From assembly GCF_014905415.1 (NCBI RefSeq), contig NZ_BNEO01000001.1, forward strand, positions 496,001 through 560,000: a stretch of 64,000 bases of DNA. The letters run 5' to 3'. A program made the position numbers and the translations under genes. Under the pieces are notes generated by a model. It was not told the DNA's origin. It made no database searches and saw nothing but the letters and a program-made list of their open reading frames with translations. This document shows, piece by piece, positions 24,757-33,293 of the stretch. This stretch comes from Virgibacillus salexigens (GTDB lineage Bacteria; Bacillota; Bacilli; Bacillales; Amphibacillaceae). Every line of letters starts with the position of its first letter. Within the stretch, counting starts at the first letter, position 1.

Positions 24757-26328
24757 TCAATGGACCTGTCGTTCCACTTTTTCCCAAAAAGGTTCTTTTA
24801 ATTTTTTCTTATCAATCTTCCCAATCATCGTTAAAGGAAGCGATGCTTTAAAATGAACTTCTTTCGGAACCATGTAACTAGAAGTTCGTTCCTTACAGAA
24901 TCGAATCAATTCTTCTTTAGAACAGCTTTTGTCCTTGCGAAGAACTACAAAGACGCAAACAGCTTCTCCCCAATCGGAATGTGGCACACCGATGCATGCA
25001 CTCATGTCCACAGCGGGGTGCTGATTAATAACCCTCTCTACTTCAACCGAATATACATTGAAACCACCTGAAATTATCATGTCTTTTTTTCTTTCAACGA
25101 TATACAAGAATCCGCTATCATCTATTTCACCAATATCCCCCGTATAAAACCAACCGTCCCGGAAAGAATTTTCAGTAAGCTCAGGGCGTTTGTAGTAACC
25201 GCTTGAGAGATAAGGGGCCTTAACAATGATTTCTCCCCTCCGTACCGTTTGATCGCAGTTACCATGATCATCAACAAGACGAATACTAGTACCTAGACAA
25301 GGCTTTCCACAACTTTTCAGCACTTCTCTCTTATTTTTGTAAGCCCATTGATGATCACTTTTTGTTAATCGGGCAATTAGGATACTGCATTCAGTCATAC
25401 CGTACTGCTGTCTTAAAATTGTTCCGAATAATGCAAAAGCTTCCTTCAAACGTTCGGGAGATATCGGAGACGAGCCGTAATTAATATTTCGCAGCGAGCT
25501 TACATCATAGTTTTTTTCCTTGGCTTCATCTATCAAGCGATAAATGATCGTTGGAACAACGAAAGTGCTTGTAATACCTTCATTTTGCACAGCATGCAAG
25601 AAAGCCCCTGGTTGAAAAGATCTTAGAATATACACGTGACTGCCGGACAATAACGATCGATTAAGCAGGACCCCCGCTGAATGTACAAGTGGTGTACAAA
25701 ATAAAACCTTATCCTGATCATCGTAAGGATATTCCATACTGGCGGTTTGCAATCCAGCTGCTAAATTCTTTTGCGAATGGATTACTCCCTTTGGTGTACC
25801 TGTCGTACCACCGGTATAGGAAATCAATGCCGTATCGTCAGGTTTAGCAACAGGAAATTCCACACTAGAAACGGTTTGATCCCAATTAAATATAATAAAT
25901 TCCTCAGGATAGTCGATAGCAAACCCCGGGATCCCCACCACTATTCTTCCCGCTGTCCCCTTTTGGTACTCCAATACGGATTCTATATGATTACTCGTTG
26001 CAATAATCACAACATCCGGTTCGGCTTCTGCTAGAATAAAATCAACCTCACTAACACCAAGTTTATTATTTAAGGGGACAAGTACAGCACCACAGCGTCC
26101 TATTGCACGGCTAAATAAAACGCTTTCAATACTGTTCGGAATTGACATAGCAATATGAGTGCCAACACCTGCACCAAGCTGCATTAAATAACCAGCAATC
26201 CGATCTACTCTATTTTGTAATTCCTTATAACTAATCGTTTCATTCTTCTCTAAATACGTAAGCGCAGGCTGATGGTCAAACCTTCTTACACCATTAAACA
26301 TTAAATCTTGATAAGTCATGGTTTCCAC
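24757..26328 (-). CDS. AMP-dependent acyl-CoA synthetase (fatty acid/aromatic acid CoA ligase)
   Basis: A 523-aa adenylate-forming enzyme. GTG 26326-26328 is chosen because GGAGGG lies 7 nt before it; the longer frame begins at an upstream GTG without a site. Motifs are SYTGGTTGTPKGVIHSQ (P-loop), YGMTECSILIARL, WFYTGDIGEID and VERKKDMIISGGFNVYSVEVE, plus the C-terminal catalytic Lys in MIGKIDKKKLKEP. It activates a carboxylic acid to its CoA thioester. In this operon it would take the acid made by oxidising the alcohol released by the alkylsulfatase. No alcohol or aldehyde dehydrogenase is present in the operon, so that step must be encoded elsewhere. Confidence 0.88.
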   Translation of the reverse strand: METMTYQDLMFNGVRRFDHQPALTYLEKNETISYKELQNRVDRIAGYLMQLGAGVGTHIAMSIPNSIESVLFSRAIGRCGAVLVPLNNKLGVSEVDFILAEAEPDVVIIATSNHIESVLEYQKGTAGRIVVGIPGFAIDYPEEFIIFNWDQTVSSVEFPVAKPDDTALISYTGGTTGTPKGVIHSQKNLAAGLQTASMEYPYDDQDKVLFCTPLVHSAGVLLNRSLLSGSHVYILRSFQPGAFLHAVQNEGITSTFVVPTIIYRLIDEAKEKNYDVSSLRNINYGSSPISPERLKEAFALFGTILRQQYGMTECSILIARLTKSDHQWAYKNKREVLKSCGKPCLGTSIRLVDDHGNCDQTVRRGEIIVKAPYLSSGYYKRPELTENSFRDGWFYTGDIGEIDDSGFLYIVERKKDMIISGGFNVYSVEVERVINQHPAVDMSACIGVPHSDWGEAVCVFVVLRKDKSCSKEELIRFCKERTSSYMVPKEVHFKASLPLTMIGKIDKKKLKEPFWEKVERQVH

Positions 26329-26454
26329 AGAAAATCCCTCCATAAATCTAAAATCATTCTTCTTAGGAAATCTCACATTATCTATCCTTGAAGAATAATG
26401 TTGTTTGTTGCACTTATATAGTGAGGAAACATTGCCTCATTACCAAACACCCTT

Positions 26455-27624
26455 CTACCTTTTCAGCATTTGCTTTGCAATTGTATTTCTTTGAATTTCA
26501 GAAGTACCAGTCAAAACCCTAAACATACGCACATTTCTGTACATTTTTTCAACCGGGTGTCCCTTCATTAATCCTTTTCCTCCAAATATTTGAACCGCTT
26601 TGTCTGCAACTCGGTTGGATGTTTCAGAAGCAAAAACCTTCACCATGGATGCTTCTGCCCTCACGTTTTCACCGTTATCAATTTTTTCAATTACGTCATA
26701 TAGCATGCAACGCGCAGCATAAATTTCAGTGGCCATATCAGCTAACATATGCTGAACAGCTTGAAATTCACTGATGGCATGCCCAAATTGGTTCCGTTTT
26801 TTGGCATGATCAATCGACAGATTTAAAAGCCGTTGTGCCACACCAAGATAAGTTGCCGCCCAAGAAGCCCTGTTTTCATTAATCCTGCTCATCCCCAAGC
26901 GAAGTCCCTCTCCCGGCTCACCAAGTATATTTGAAGTTGGAACTTGACAATGGTCGAAAATTAGTTCAGCGGTACTATGCTCACCAGAAATTGGCACCTG
27001 TATATTTCCTAATTTAAAACCTGGTCTGCTCTCCGTCTTTCTATCAACGATAAATGCAGTAATCCCTTCATTACCTTTCTCAGAAATATCTTTTGCCATC
27101 ACTATTGCCCAATCAGCATATGGTGAGCCACTGATAAAATGTTTCTTCCCATTTAAAATATAATTGTCACCATCTCGTATTGCTGTTGTTTGTATCGCAT
27201 AAGCATCTGACCCTGCTCCTGGTTCTGACAAGGCAAAACAACATCCTGCTTCTGCATTAATAACTGGCATTACATATTTCTCTTTTTGTTCTGGAGTAAA
27301 TACCTTTAGCATCTTACCAATCCTTAAGGGGCCGCCAATTTCACCTAATACATGTCCCCAAAGAGCAGCACCGGATTGTGTCAATGCTTCCTTCAAAAGA
27401 CAAAGTGTTTTTAAACTAATATCCTGTCCTCCCAATTCTTTCGGAAGATTAATTCCGTAAAACCCTAGATCCTTAGATCTCTTTCTGACCCAATCAATAT
27501 GTTCAATCGGAATCTGTTGTTCAGAGTCAATTTCATGCTCTCTTTCGTATGGTAACAACTCATTGTAAATAAATCTGCTTAATTTCTCTCTTAGGCCGTT
27601 ATTTTGTAAAGTACTTGTCACCAT
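26455..27624 (-). CDS. Acyl-CoA dehydrogenase family protein lacking the usual catalytic Glu
   Basis: A 389-aa flavoprotein with all ACAD landmarks: CFALSEPGAGSDA, FISGSPYADWAIVMA, AKKRNQFGHAISEFQAVQHMLADM and AVQIFGGKGLMKGHPVEKMYRN. The usual catalytic Glu sits in a YEGT or FEGT motif near the C terminus; here the sequence is RVLTGTSEIQR, with Thr in that place. The alternative position used by isovaleryl- and long-chain enzymes reads Asn (NENRASW, with a Glu one residue earlier). The enzyme may use a shifted base or catalyse something other than simple alpha,beta-dehydrogenation. It is the first gene of the alkylsulfatase operon, downstream of the 38-bp palindrome. Confidence 0.87.
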   Translation of the reverse strand: MVTSTLQNNGLREKLSRFIYNELLPYEREHEIDSEQQIPIEHIDWVRKRSKDLGFYGINLPKELGGQDISLKTLCLLKEALTQSGAALWGHVLGEIGGPLRIGKMLKVFTPEQKEKYVMPVINAEAGCCFALSEPGAGSDAYAIQTTAIRDGDNYILNGKKHFISGSPYADWAIVMAKDISEKGNEGITAFIVDRKTESRPGFKLGNIQVPISGEHSTAELIFDHCQVPTSNILGEPGEGLRLGMSRINENRASWAATYLGVAQRLLNLSIDHAKKRNQFGHAISEFQAVQHMLADMATEIYAARCMLYDVIEKIDNGENVRAEASMVKVFASETSNRVADKAVQIFGGKGLMKGHPVEKMYRNVRMFRVLTGTSEIQRNTIAKQMLKR

Positions 27625-27668
27625 GCATCCCTCCCTTTAGATGAATCTCCTTACTTTTCTGTCTACCA

Positions 27669-27706
27669 GTTATAAATAATACGTCATATGACGTATTATT
27701 TATAAC
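27669..27706. promoter_or_regulatory. Perfect 38-bp palindrome, probable GntR operator
   Basis: The half-site GTTATAAATAATACGTCAT is followed directly by its exact reverse complement, centred between 27687 and 27688. It lies between the promoter and the start codon of the acyl-CoA dehydrogenase, and beside the GntR gene. The inner TACGTCATATGACGTA resembles dyads bound by HutC-type GntR regulators. Confidence 0.75.
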
Positions 27707-27733
27707 ATTAATATATCTCTAATTCTGTGTCAA
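27705..27733 (-). promoter_or_regulatory. Promoter of the alkylsulfatase/acyl-CoA operon
   Basis: On the minus strand TTGACA (27728-27733) and TAATGT (27705-27710) are 17 bp apart. The palindrome begins at the -10 box and would cover the transcription start, as expected for repression. Confidence 0.6.
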
Positions 27734-27811
27734 TATTTTTTCAGAACCTTTCGAAAAGAATCGCAATAGTTCTTGTCTAACAGTTGCTCACAAAGAAGAT
27801 GCTTAATAAAG

Positions 27812-27845
27812 GACAAAAAATAAACCAGTCTTATAAGAAGACTGG
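27812..27845 (-). terminator. Terminator of the GntR gene
   Basis: On the minus strand CCAGTCTT and AAGACTGG form a hairpin (27825-27845), followed by TTTATTTTTT. It separates the regulator transcript from the operon it faces. Confidence 0.8.
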
Positions 27846-27850
27846 ATCAC

Positions 27851-28624
27851 TTATTTATTCTTGGAATTCTGACCTTTATTTTTAATTGTAAATTGGTATG
27901 AATCAGAGGAAAGATACATAAGAGTTGAAATAAAAGGCTTGGAATTCCCAGTAATAAATGTACGGTATAGTGTTAAAACTGGAAATCTAGGAGGCACATG
28001 TAAATATTCTGCGATATCTCCAGGAATTTGGTTAACCTCAATCGAACACCTAATTTCTTCTAGCTCATTTTGAGATTGCTCTTGAATTAATGTACTTAAC
28101 GGTTGGAATTCAATATTATCCAACACTTTTTGTTTATTAATATATAAGTTTGGAGATATGTATCCAATATGAAATGCAATCGGCAGATCTTTAATATAGA
28201 ATAAACGCTCTATCTTTTGAACTTTCATATCCGGTGAACAACCCAAAGCCTCCGCAATATTTTTGGGGGGAGTATCTAAAGTTGATCTTAACAATTTAAT
28301 ATTCACATCTAAACCTTGATCTAAAAGGGTTTCATAAAAACCTTTAAAATTCTCAACGCTTAGAATATCATTCAAAACATCGGTCTCAATTACAGGGGCG
28401 TTAACAAACATCCCCTTTCCACGCTGAATCGTAATTAATCCATCCGTAACCAAAAGATTTATTGACTTTCGAATGGTGACCCTGCTCACTTGATACAATT
28501 CCATCAGAACAGGTTCAGTTGGTAACTGTTCGCCAACCTCAAAATATTTATCTTGTATTTTCTGTTGTAAATCGTCAGCTATTTGACGATACATGGGAAC
28601 ATGACTACTGCGATCTACTTTCAC
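27851..28624 (-). CDS. GntR-family regulator, HutC subfamily (UTRA domain)
   Basis: A 257-aa repressor-type protein. GTG 28622-28624 is chosen because TGGAGG lies 8 nt before it; the longer frame begins at a TTG inside that site. Residues about 5-70 are the GntR winged helix (YRQIADDLQQKIQ...VSRVTIRKSINLLVTDGLITIQRGKGMFV). The remainder is a UTRA ligand-binding domain (VQKIERLFYIKDLPIAFHIGYISPNLY...LYRTFITGNSKPFISTLMYL). It has its own terminator and lies next to the 38-bp palindrome upstream of the acyl-CoA/alkylsulfatase operon. It is therefore the likely repressor, released by a fatty-acid or acyl-CoA-like effector. Confidence 0.88.
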   Translation of the reverse strand: MKVDRSSHVPMYRQIADDLQQKIQDKYFEVGEQLPTEPVLMELYQVSRVTIRKSINLLVTDGLITIQRGKGMFVNAPVIETDVLNDILSVENFKGFYETLLDQGLDVNIKLLRSTLDTPPKNIAEALGCSPDMKVQKIERLFYIKDLPIAFHIGYISPNLYINKQKVLDNIEFQPLSTLIQEQSQNELEEIRCSIEVNQIPGDIAEYLHVPPRFPVLTLYRTFITGNSKPFISTLMYLSSDSYQFTIKNKGQNSKNK

Positions 28625-28821
28625 AAATATAACCTCCAAATGTTATCTCGTCTTATTATACAACAATTGGTAAAACTGGACAAAAAGAATATAGTTTAAG
28701 TTTAAATGAAGTATTTGTTATGCAGTTCTTCATCAGTCACGTTTACGTACAAAATTTGTAGGTCACTGTTTGAGAATAATAAAATAACCCGGCATCTACT
28801 TTTTCCTTAAGTCAAGCACAT

Positions 28822-28861
28822 AAAACAACCTGATCCTCGAATTTAAGAATCAGGTTGTTTT
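28822..28861 (-). terminator. Terminator of the mms operon
   Basis: A perfect 13-bp stem (AAAACAACCTGAT / ATCAGGTTGTTTT) with a 14-nt loop lies just after the mmsA stop; the minus-strand arm ends in TTTT. Confidence 0.8.
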
Positions 28862-28878
28862 GTACATCTTGCTATTTA

Positions 28879-30339
28879 TCAAAACCAGCGTTCGGTTACC
28901 ACTTTTTTCCTTGTATAAAATTGTACGCCATCTTTTCCATTTGTACCTAAATCTCCGTAGAAGGAAGCTTTGTTTCCAGCAAATGAGAAGAACGCCATTG
29001 GTGCTGGTACATTGACATTAATACCAACCATACCAGCATCGATACGCTCACGGAAAGTTTGTGCATGTTTACCATTCAAAGTATAGATAACAGCACCATT
29101 GGCAAATTTAGATTGATTCGTTAACTTTATGCCTTCCTCCAAATCTTTCACTCGGACAACACTTAAGACAGGTGCAAATATTTCATCTTGCCATATTTTC
29201 ATATCTGGGGTTACTTGATCAAAGATAGTCGCACCAACATAATATCCATCTGGGGTAGCTTCTTCGATATGACGCCCGTCTACAGGCAGATCTGCTCCCT
29301 CGTCAACACCTGAATCAATATAGCGAATCACTCTTTCTTTATGAGAATCACGGATTACCGGTCCTACAAATGTCGATTCATCCATCCCGTCCCCAGCTTT
29401 TAATTTTTTTGTTTCCGATGTTAGTAATTCTAGGAATTCATCAGCTACCTCATCTACAACGGCAACTACCGAACAAGCCATACATCTTTCCCCACTGCTA
29501 CCGAAGGCTGCGCCAATCACGCCTTGAACTGTTTTTTCTATATTGCAATCAGGCATAACGACCGCATGATTTTTAGCTCCAGCTAGTGCCTGCACACGTT
29601 TGCCATTAGCAGTACCTGTTTGATATACATGTTTTGCGACAGGCTCTGAACCAACAAAGGAAATAGCCTCAATGTCAGGATGTTCTAATACGCGATTAAC
29701 CACATCTTTTGCCCCATGAACTAAATTCAATACGCCATCTGGAAATCCAGACTGATAGAATAAATCAACAAGGCGTTCAGCCAAAATTGGTGTACGTTCG
29801 GATGTTTTCAAGACAAATGTATTTCCACATGCGATTGCCAATGGGAACATCCAAAGCGGTACCATCATTGGAAAGTTAAATGGTGTTACCCCTGCTACAA
29901 CACCGAGTGGGTAACGCCAGATTGATCCATCTATCCCTTTCGCTATACTTGGAAGTGCATCTCCCATCATGAGATTCGGTGTGGAGGTTGCCAGTTCTAC
30001 TACTTCAATTCCTCGCTGTACCTCCCCTTCTGCATCTCTTAATGATTTCCCATTTTCAAGCGTAATAATCTTTGCTAACTCTGCTTTATGTTCTTTTAAA
30101 AGATGAAGATATTGAAAGAGATAACGAGCACGATCAGGTACTGGAACAGCCGCCCAATCTTCATAAGCTTCTTTTGCAGCAGCAACTGCTAGGTCTACGT
30201 CTTCCTTCTCTGATAAAGCTACTTGTGCAATAACCTCCCCTGTTGCAGGATTAGGAATATCAACTACTTCATCGCTCTGTGATTCTACCCATTTGTTACC
30301 GATAAAGTTTTTCATCATTTTTATTTCTGAAGATATCAT
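28879..30339 (-). CDS. mmsA: Methylmalonate-semialdehyde dehydrogenase (CoA-acylating)
   Basis: A 486-aa aldehyde dehydrogenase. It shows [28 protein letters not shown] (NAD binding), [13 protein letters not shown], and the catalytic Cys in [13 protein letters not shown], whose CMA context is typical of MmsA/IolA. It converts methylmalonate semialdehyde to propionyl-CoA with NAD+ and CoA, the last dedicated step of valine catabolism (also used for inositol). Its ATG overlaps the mmsB stop (ATGA), and the AAGGAGG lies within mmsB. It is the last gene of the sigma-54-controlled operon ACAD-mmsB-mmsA. Confidence 0.93.
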   Translation of the reverse strand: MISSEIKMMKNFIGNKWVESQSDEVVDIPNPATGEVIAQVALSEKEDVDLAVAAAKEAYEDWAAVPVPDRARYLFQYLHLLKEHKAELAKIITLENGKSLRDAEGEVQRGIEVVELATSTPNLMMGDALPSIAKGIDGSIWRYPLGVVAGVTPFNFPMMVPLWMFPLAIACGNTFVLKTSERTPILAERLVDLFYQSGFPDGVLNLVHGAKDVVNRVLEHPDIEAISFVGSEPVAKHVYQTGTANGKRVQALAGAKNHAVVMPDCNIEKTVQGVIGAAFGSSGERCMACSVVAVVDEVADEFLELLTSETKKLKAGDGMDESTFVGPVIRDSHKERVIRYIDSGVDEGADLPVDGRHIEEATPDGYYVGATIFDQVTPDMKIWQDEIFAPVLSVVRVKDLEEGIKLTNQSKFANGAVIYTLNGKHAQTFRERIDAGMVGINVNVPAPMAFFSFAGNKASFYGDLGTNGKDGVQFYTRKKVVTERWF

Positions 30340-31232
30340 TTTGCTGCCTCCTTCTTATTTGATTGTTCTTTCACTCGTTGGTACAGAACAGACATATCTT
30401 TATCCCCAAAACCTTCCTGCTCTACTTCCTTATACAAAGCTAATAATGTTTTGCTAATCGGTAAGTCCAATTGATTGTTATCTGCCACATCCATCGCAAA
30501 CTCCAAATCTTTACGCAGTAACTTCAAGGAGAATCCTGGATTGTAATCTTCGTTAGCAATAAAAGTTTGATAATTCCGTTCATAAATTCGGCTCTGTCCA
30601 TAGCTAACATTAAGCATTGAAAACAAGTCATCTAAATCAATATTTTTCTTATTAGCAATATGCAAGGCTTCACTAACCCCAGCAGTATAAAAACCAATTA
30701 ATAAATTATTAATTAATTTAACTGTTGTTCCACTATCAATCTGTTCATCGACATGGAAGATATTTTCACCAAGCACTTCGAGTACAGGTAAGACTTCATT
30801 ATAGATAGCTGTTGGCCCACCAACCATCACGGTCAATGTTTGGTTTTCAGCACCAATTACTCCTCCGCTGACCGGTGCTGCCAAAAACGATAATTGTTTT
30901 GCTTTACATGCTGCTGCAATCTGTTGATTAAGTTCAGGCGCGACGGTACTTGTATCGATCAACAACTTTGAATCGTCGCTTCTATCAACCAGTCCATCGA
31001 CACCTAAGTAGACATCTTCTACCGCCTTAGAAGATGGCAAGCTCGTAAAAATCAAATCACTTTTCGCTACCACGTCAGCGATAGTAGAAGTAATCTCACC
31101 ACCAGCCTGCTTCAACGAAAGTAGAGCTTGCTCATTTAAGTCATAACCAGTAACATGATATCCTTCCTGAATCAATCCCTTTGACATCGGTAATCCCATG
31201 TTCCCTAAACCAATAAATCCAATCTTCTTCAT
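30336..31232 (-). CDS. mmsB: 3-hydroxyisobutyrate dehydrogenase
   Basis: A 298-aa beta-hydroxyacid dehydrogenase. The start is the ATG 31230-31232, 4 nt after GGGGGA. The NAD-binding motif [19 protein letters not shown] opens the protein. The substrate motif [21 protein letters not shown] and the catalytic Lys in [13 protein letters not shown] follow. It oxidises 3-hydroxyisobutyrate to methylmalonate semialdehyde, which the overlapping mmsA product consumes. The gap to the upstream acyl-CoA dehydrogenase gene is 15 nt. Confidence 0.92.
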   Translation of the reverse strand: MKKIGFIGLGNMGLPMSKGLIQEGYHVTGYDLNEQALLSLKQAGGEITSTIADVVAKSDLIFTSLPSSKAVEDVYLGVDGLVDRSDDSKLLIDTSTVAPELNQQIAAACKAKQLSFLAAPVSGGVIGAENQTLTVMVGGPTAIYNEVLPVLEVLGENIFHVDEQIDSGTTVKLINNLLIGFYTAGVSEALHIANKKNIDLDDLFSMLNVSYGQSRIYERNYQTFIANEDYNPGFSLKLLRKDLEFAMDVADNNQLDLPISKTLLALYKEVEQEGFGDKDMSVLYQRVKEQSNKKEAAK

Positions 31233-31247
31233 GCTATCCCCCATTTC

Positions 31248-32909
31248 TTATTCCATATATCCGTCATTTGCAATAATTGCTTGAGCAATTTCCTGTTTTA
31301 CTAAAAATATATTGGAATACCTTACTGGTAATGCCCGAATGTCATCCAGTTGTTCACCCTTGTCGTTATCACTTATAGTTAAAGAAGACAGAAGCATGAT
31401 CGCATTGTTTTCAATTCGTTGATATGCTTCCTCACAAAATAAGTTCGCTAGCTTTTGCTTCAACTGCTGATTGCTATCGGCAGCCATCAGTTGCGTAGCG
31501 TTCATAACGTAGAATTCCTTAATAATATCGGCCATACTTCGTAGCGACATCTGTTCAAACTTTGTCTGATCGGAAACTTTAGAAAACGCATTCAAAATAA
31601 TGTTTATTATTGTCGCTGCATGGCGAATAAATGGATGGGCGGCGTTTGTGTCGATAGCAAGCAAGTGCTCCTTTTTATTTTTCAAAAACGATTTCGCTAT
31701 GGTTTGTCGATTGATTTCATTTGTTCCTTCAAAAATACGATTAATACGAGCATCACGATAAATTCGTTCTACTTCATATTCTTGCATATAACCATATCCA
31801 CCATGAATCTGAACTGCTTCATCAATCACATAGTCTAATGTTTCAGAAGCTTGCACTTTATTGACCGAACAATCCATTGCATAGTTCGCCAGGTGGCTAA
31901 CTACATTGTCTACATGGTTATCCAGAACATCTAATGTTCCGGCAGTATACGATGCAGAACTTTCTGCACCATAAATCGCTACTGCCATATTGGCTATTTT
32001 CTCCTGAATCATGCCAAACTCTACGACAGCTTGCTGAAATTGTTTCCGTTCTTTTCCATATTCAACAGCAATGGCCAATGCTTGCTTGGATGTTCCAATA
32101 TTCGCAAAAGCCAGTTTTAGACGAGCAAGATTTAAAATGTTTAACGCAATTTTATGCCCTTTGCCAATATCTCCTAGAATTTGTTCGTCTGATAGGATAA
32201 CATCTTCAAAGATAACGGTTGCTGTAGATGAACCTTTAATCCCAAGCTTTTTTTCCTCAGGACTAACGGAAACCCCGGGGGTATCCCTTTCAACAATAAA
32301 CGCAGTTATTCCATCTATCGTATTAGCAAACACAACATATACATCAGCAATATGTGCATTGGTAATCCATTGTTTTTCTCCATTTAGTTTCCATGTTTTC
32401 GTTCCTTCTTTCTTCTTTGCTGTTGTTTTAGATGCTAGGGCATCGGAACCTGCATGTGGCTCTGTCAAAGCGTAAGCACCCACCCATTCACCAGATACTA
32501 ATTTAGGTAAATAGGTTCGTTTTTGGCCTTCTGTCCCAAAATAAACAAAAGGTAATGTACCAACTCCTGTATGAATATTATAGGATACACTAAATGACCC
32601 GCCAAAACCCATTTTTTCAGCAATGTTACCTGCCATTCGTTTCCCCATGGAAAGTCCGCCATAATCTTCAGGAACATCTGCACCAAGCAGTCCAAGCTTA
32701 CCGGTCTCACGAAAAAGTTGTTTTGCTAATGTATAATCATGTGCTTCAAGTTTATCCATATTGGGATTTACTTGTTGGGAAACAAATTTTTCAATAGTTT
32801 TTGTAATCAGTTGTTTTTCTTCTTGAAAATGATCGAGATTCAATATCTGTTTGAATACATCCTCATTTGGAAACATGGATTCTCGCTGAGATGCACTTAC
32901 TTTCTCCAT
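31248..32909 (-). CDS. Acyl-CoA dehydrogenase, long form (probable isobutyryl-CoA or broad acyl-CoA substrate)
   Basis: A 553-aa flavoprotein. ATG 32907-32909 is used, after AAGGGGG. ACAD motifs are AYALTEPHAGSDALA, KQWITNAHIADVYVVFA, GKERKQFQQAVVEFGMIQEKIANMA and YRDARINRIFEGTNEINRQTIAK, where the FEGT Glu is the catalytic base. A C-terminal extension of about 150 residues resembles VLCAD/FadE, which is unusual for an isobutyryl-CoA dehydrogenase. Co-transcription with mmsB and mmsA behind a sigma-54 promoter nevertheless points to the first oxidation of isobutyryl-CoA. A fatty-acid role cannot be excluded. Confidence 0.85.
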   Translation of the reverse strand: MEKVSASQRESMFPNEDVFKQILNLDHFQEEKQLITKTIEKFVSQQVNPNMDKLEAHDYTLAKQLFRETGKLGLLGADVPEDYGGLSMGKRMAGNIAEKMGFGGSFSVSYNIHTGVGTLPFVYFGTEGQKRTYLPKLVSGEWVGAYALTEPHAGSDALASKTTAKKKEGTKTWKLNGEKQWITNAHIADVYVVFANTIDGITAFIVERDTPGVSVSPEEKKLGIKGSSTATVIFEDVILSDEQILGDIGKGHKIALNILNLARLKLAFANIGTSKQALAIAVEYGKERKQFQQAVVEFGMIQEKIANMAVAIYGAESSASYTAGTLDVLDNHVDNVVSHLANYAMDCSVNKVQASETLDYVIDEAVQIHGGYGYMQEYEVERIYRDARINRIFEGTNEINRQTIAKSFLKNKKEHLLAIDTNAAHPFIRHAATIINIILNAFSKVSDQTKFEQMSLRSMADIIKEFYVMNATQLMAADSNQQLKQKLANLFCEEAYQRIENNAIMLLSSLTISDNDKGEQLDDIRALPVRYSNIFLVKQEIAQAIIANDGYME

Positions 32910-32935
32910 CTTCTCGCCCCCTTCAATCTTACAAA

Positions 32936-32952
32936 TGCAAAATTCATGCCAA
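32936..32952 (-). promoter_or_regulatory. Sigma-54 (-24/-12) promoter of the ACAD-mmsB-mmsA operon
   Basis: On the minus strand TTGGCATGAATTTTGCA matches YTGGCACGRNNNTTGCW at 16 of 17 positions, with GG and GC exactly 10 bp apart. The ATG lies about 27 bp downstream of the -12 element. It shares TTGGCATG and TTTGCA with the promoter at 17582-17598. Confidence 0.85.
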
Positions 32953-32999
32953 CCCCTCACTACCTTTACGAAGCTATTTAATAACGCCGGCTTGGATTT

Positions 33000-33138
33000 G
33001 GTAATTTGTTATCTTGCCGCTGCGGACGGTCGCTTTCCGCGGGTAACGCTTCAGGCTCCTCCGGGATCTTCAGCTGTTGCTTTTCCCGCTGGAGTCAGCT
33101 GTCCTTCACTTCATCACGAGACAAATCAACAAATTGCC
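33000..33138. repeat. GC-rich intergenic repeat, copy 1
   Basis: A 139-bp GC-rich segment in AT-rich surroundings. It contains the 13-nt core CGCTTTCCGCGGG (33031-33043) and further on CCCGCTGGAGTC. Its ends are an imperfect inverted repeat, GGTAATTTGTT and AACAAATTGCC. A second segment at 53069-53229 shares the core and general layout. I recognise it as the type of dispersed repeat common in Bacillaceae intergenic regions. It lies between the sigma-54 activator gene and the mms promoter. Confidence 0.65.
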
Positions 33139-33252
33139 CCCCCATCCTCTTACTCCTTCGAGTGTGGTTAGTGATTATGCAACTCTACACATAAAGTGTT
33201 TAGCTGTCCATACAATTCCACATCCTATCTATAAACATTTTATTCCATACAA

Positions 33253-33286
33253 AATCACAGGATTCCTTAAAAGTATGCCTGTGATT
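33253..33286 (-). terminator. Terminator of the sigma-54 activator gene
   Basis: On the minus strand AATCACAGG pairs with CCTGTGATT across a 16-nt loop, followed by TTGTATGG, only a short T tract. It is located just after the stop at 33294. Confidence 0.6.
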
Positions 33287-33293
33287 GTACGTA

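Noticed and set aside
33205-33225. Half-match (TACAATT) to the 17529 palindrome as an enhancer site for the mms operon
   Set aside because: Only one arm fits, and the distance is large; matches of this quality are expected by chance in AT-rich DNA.
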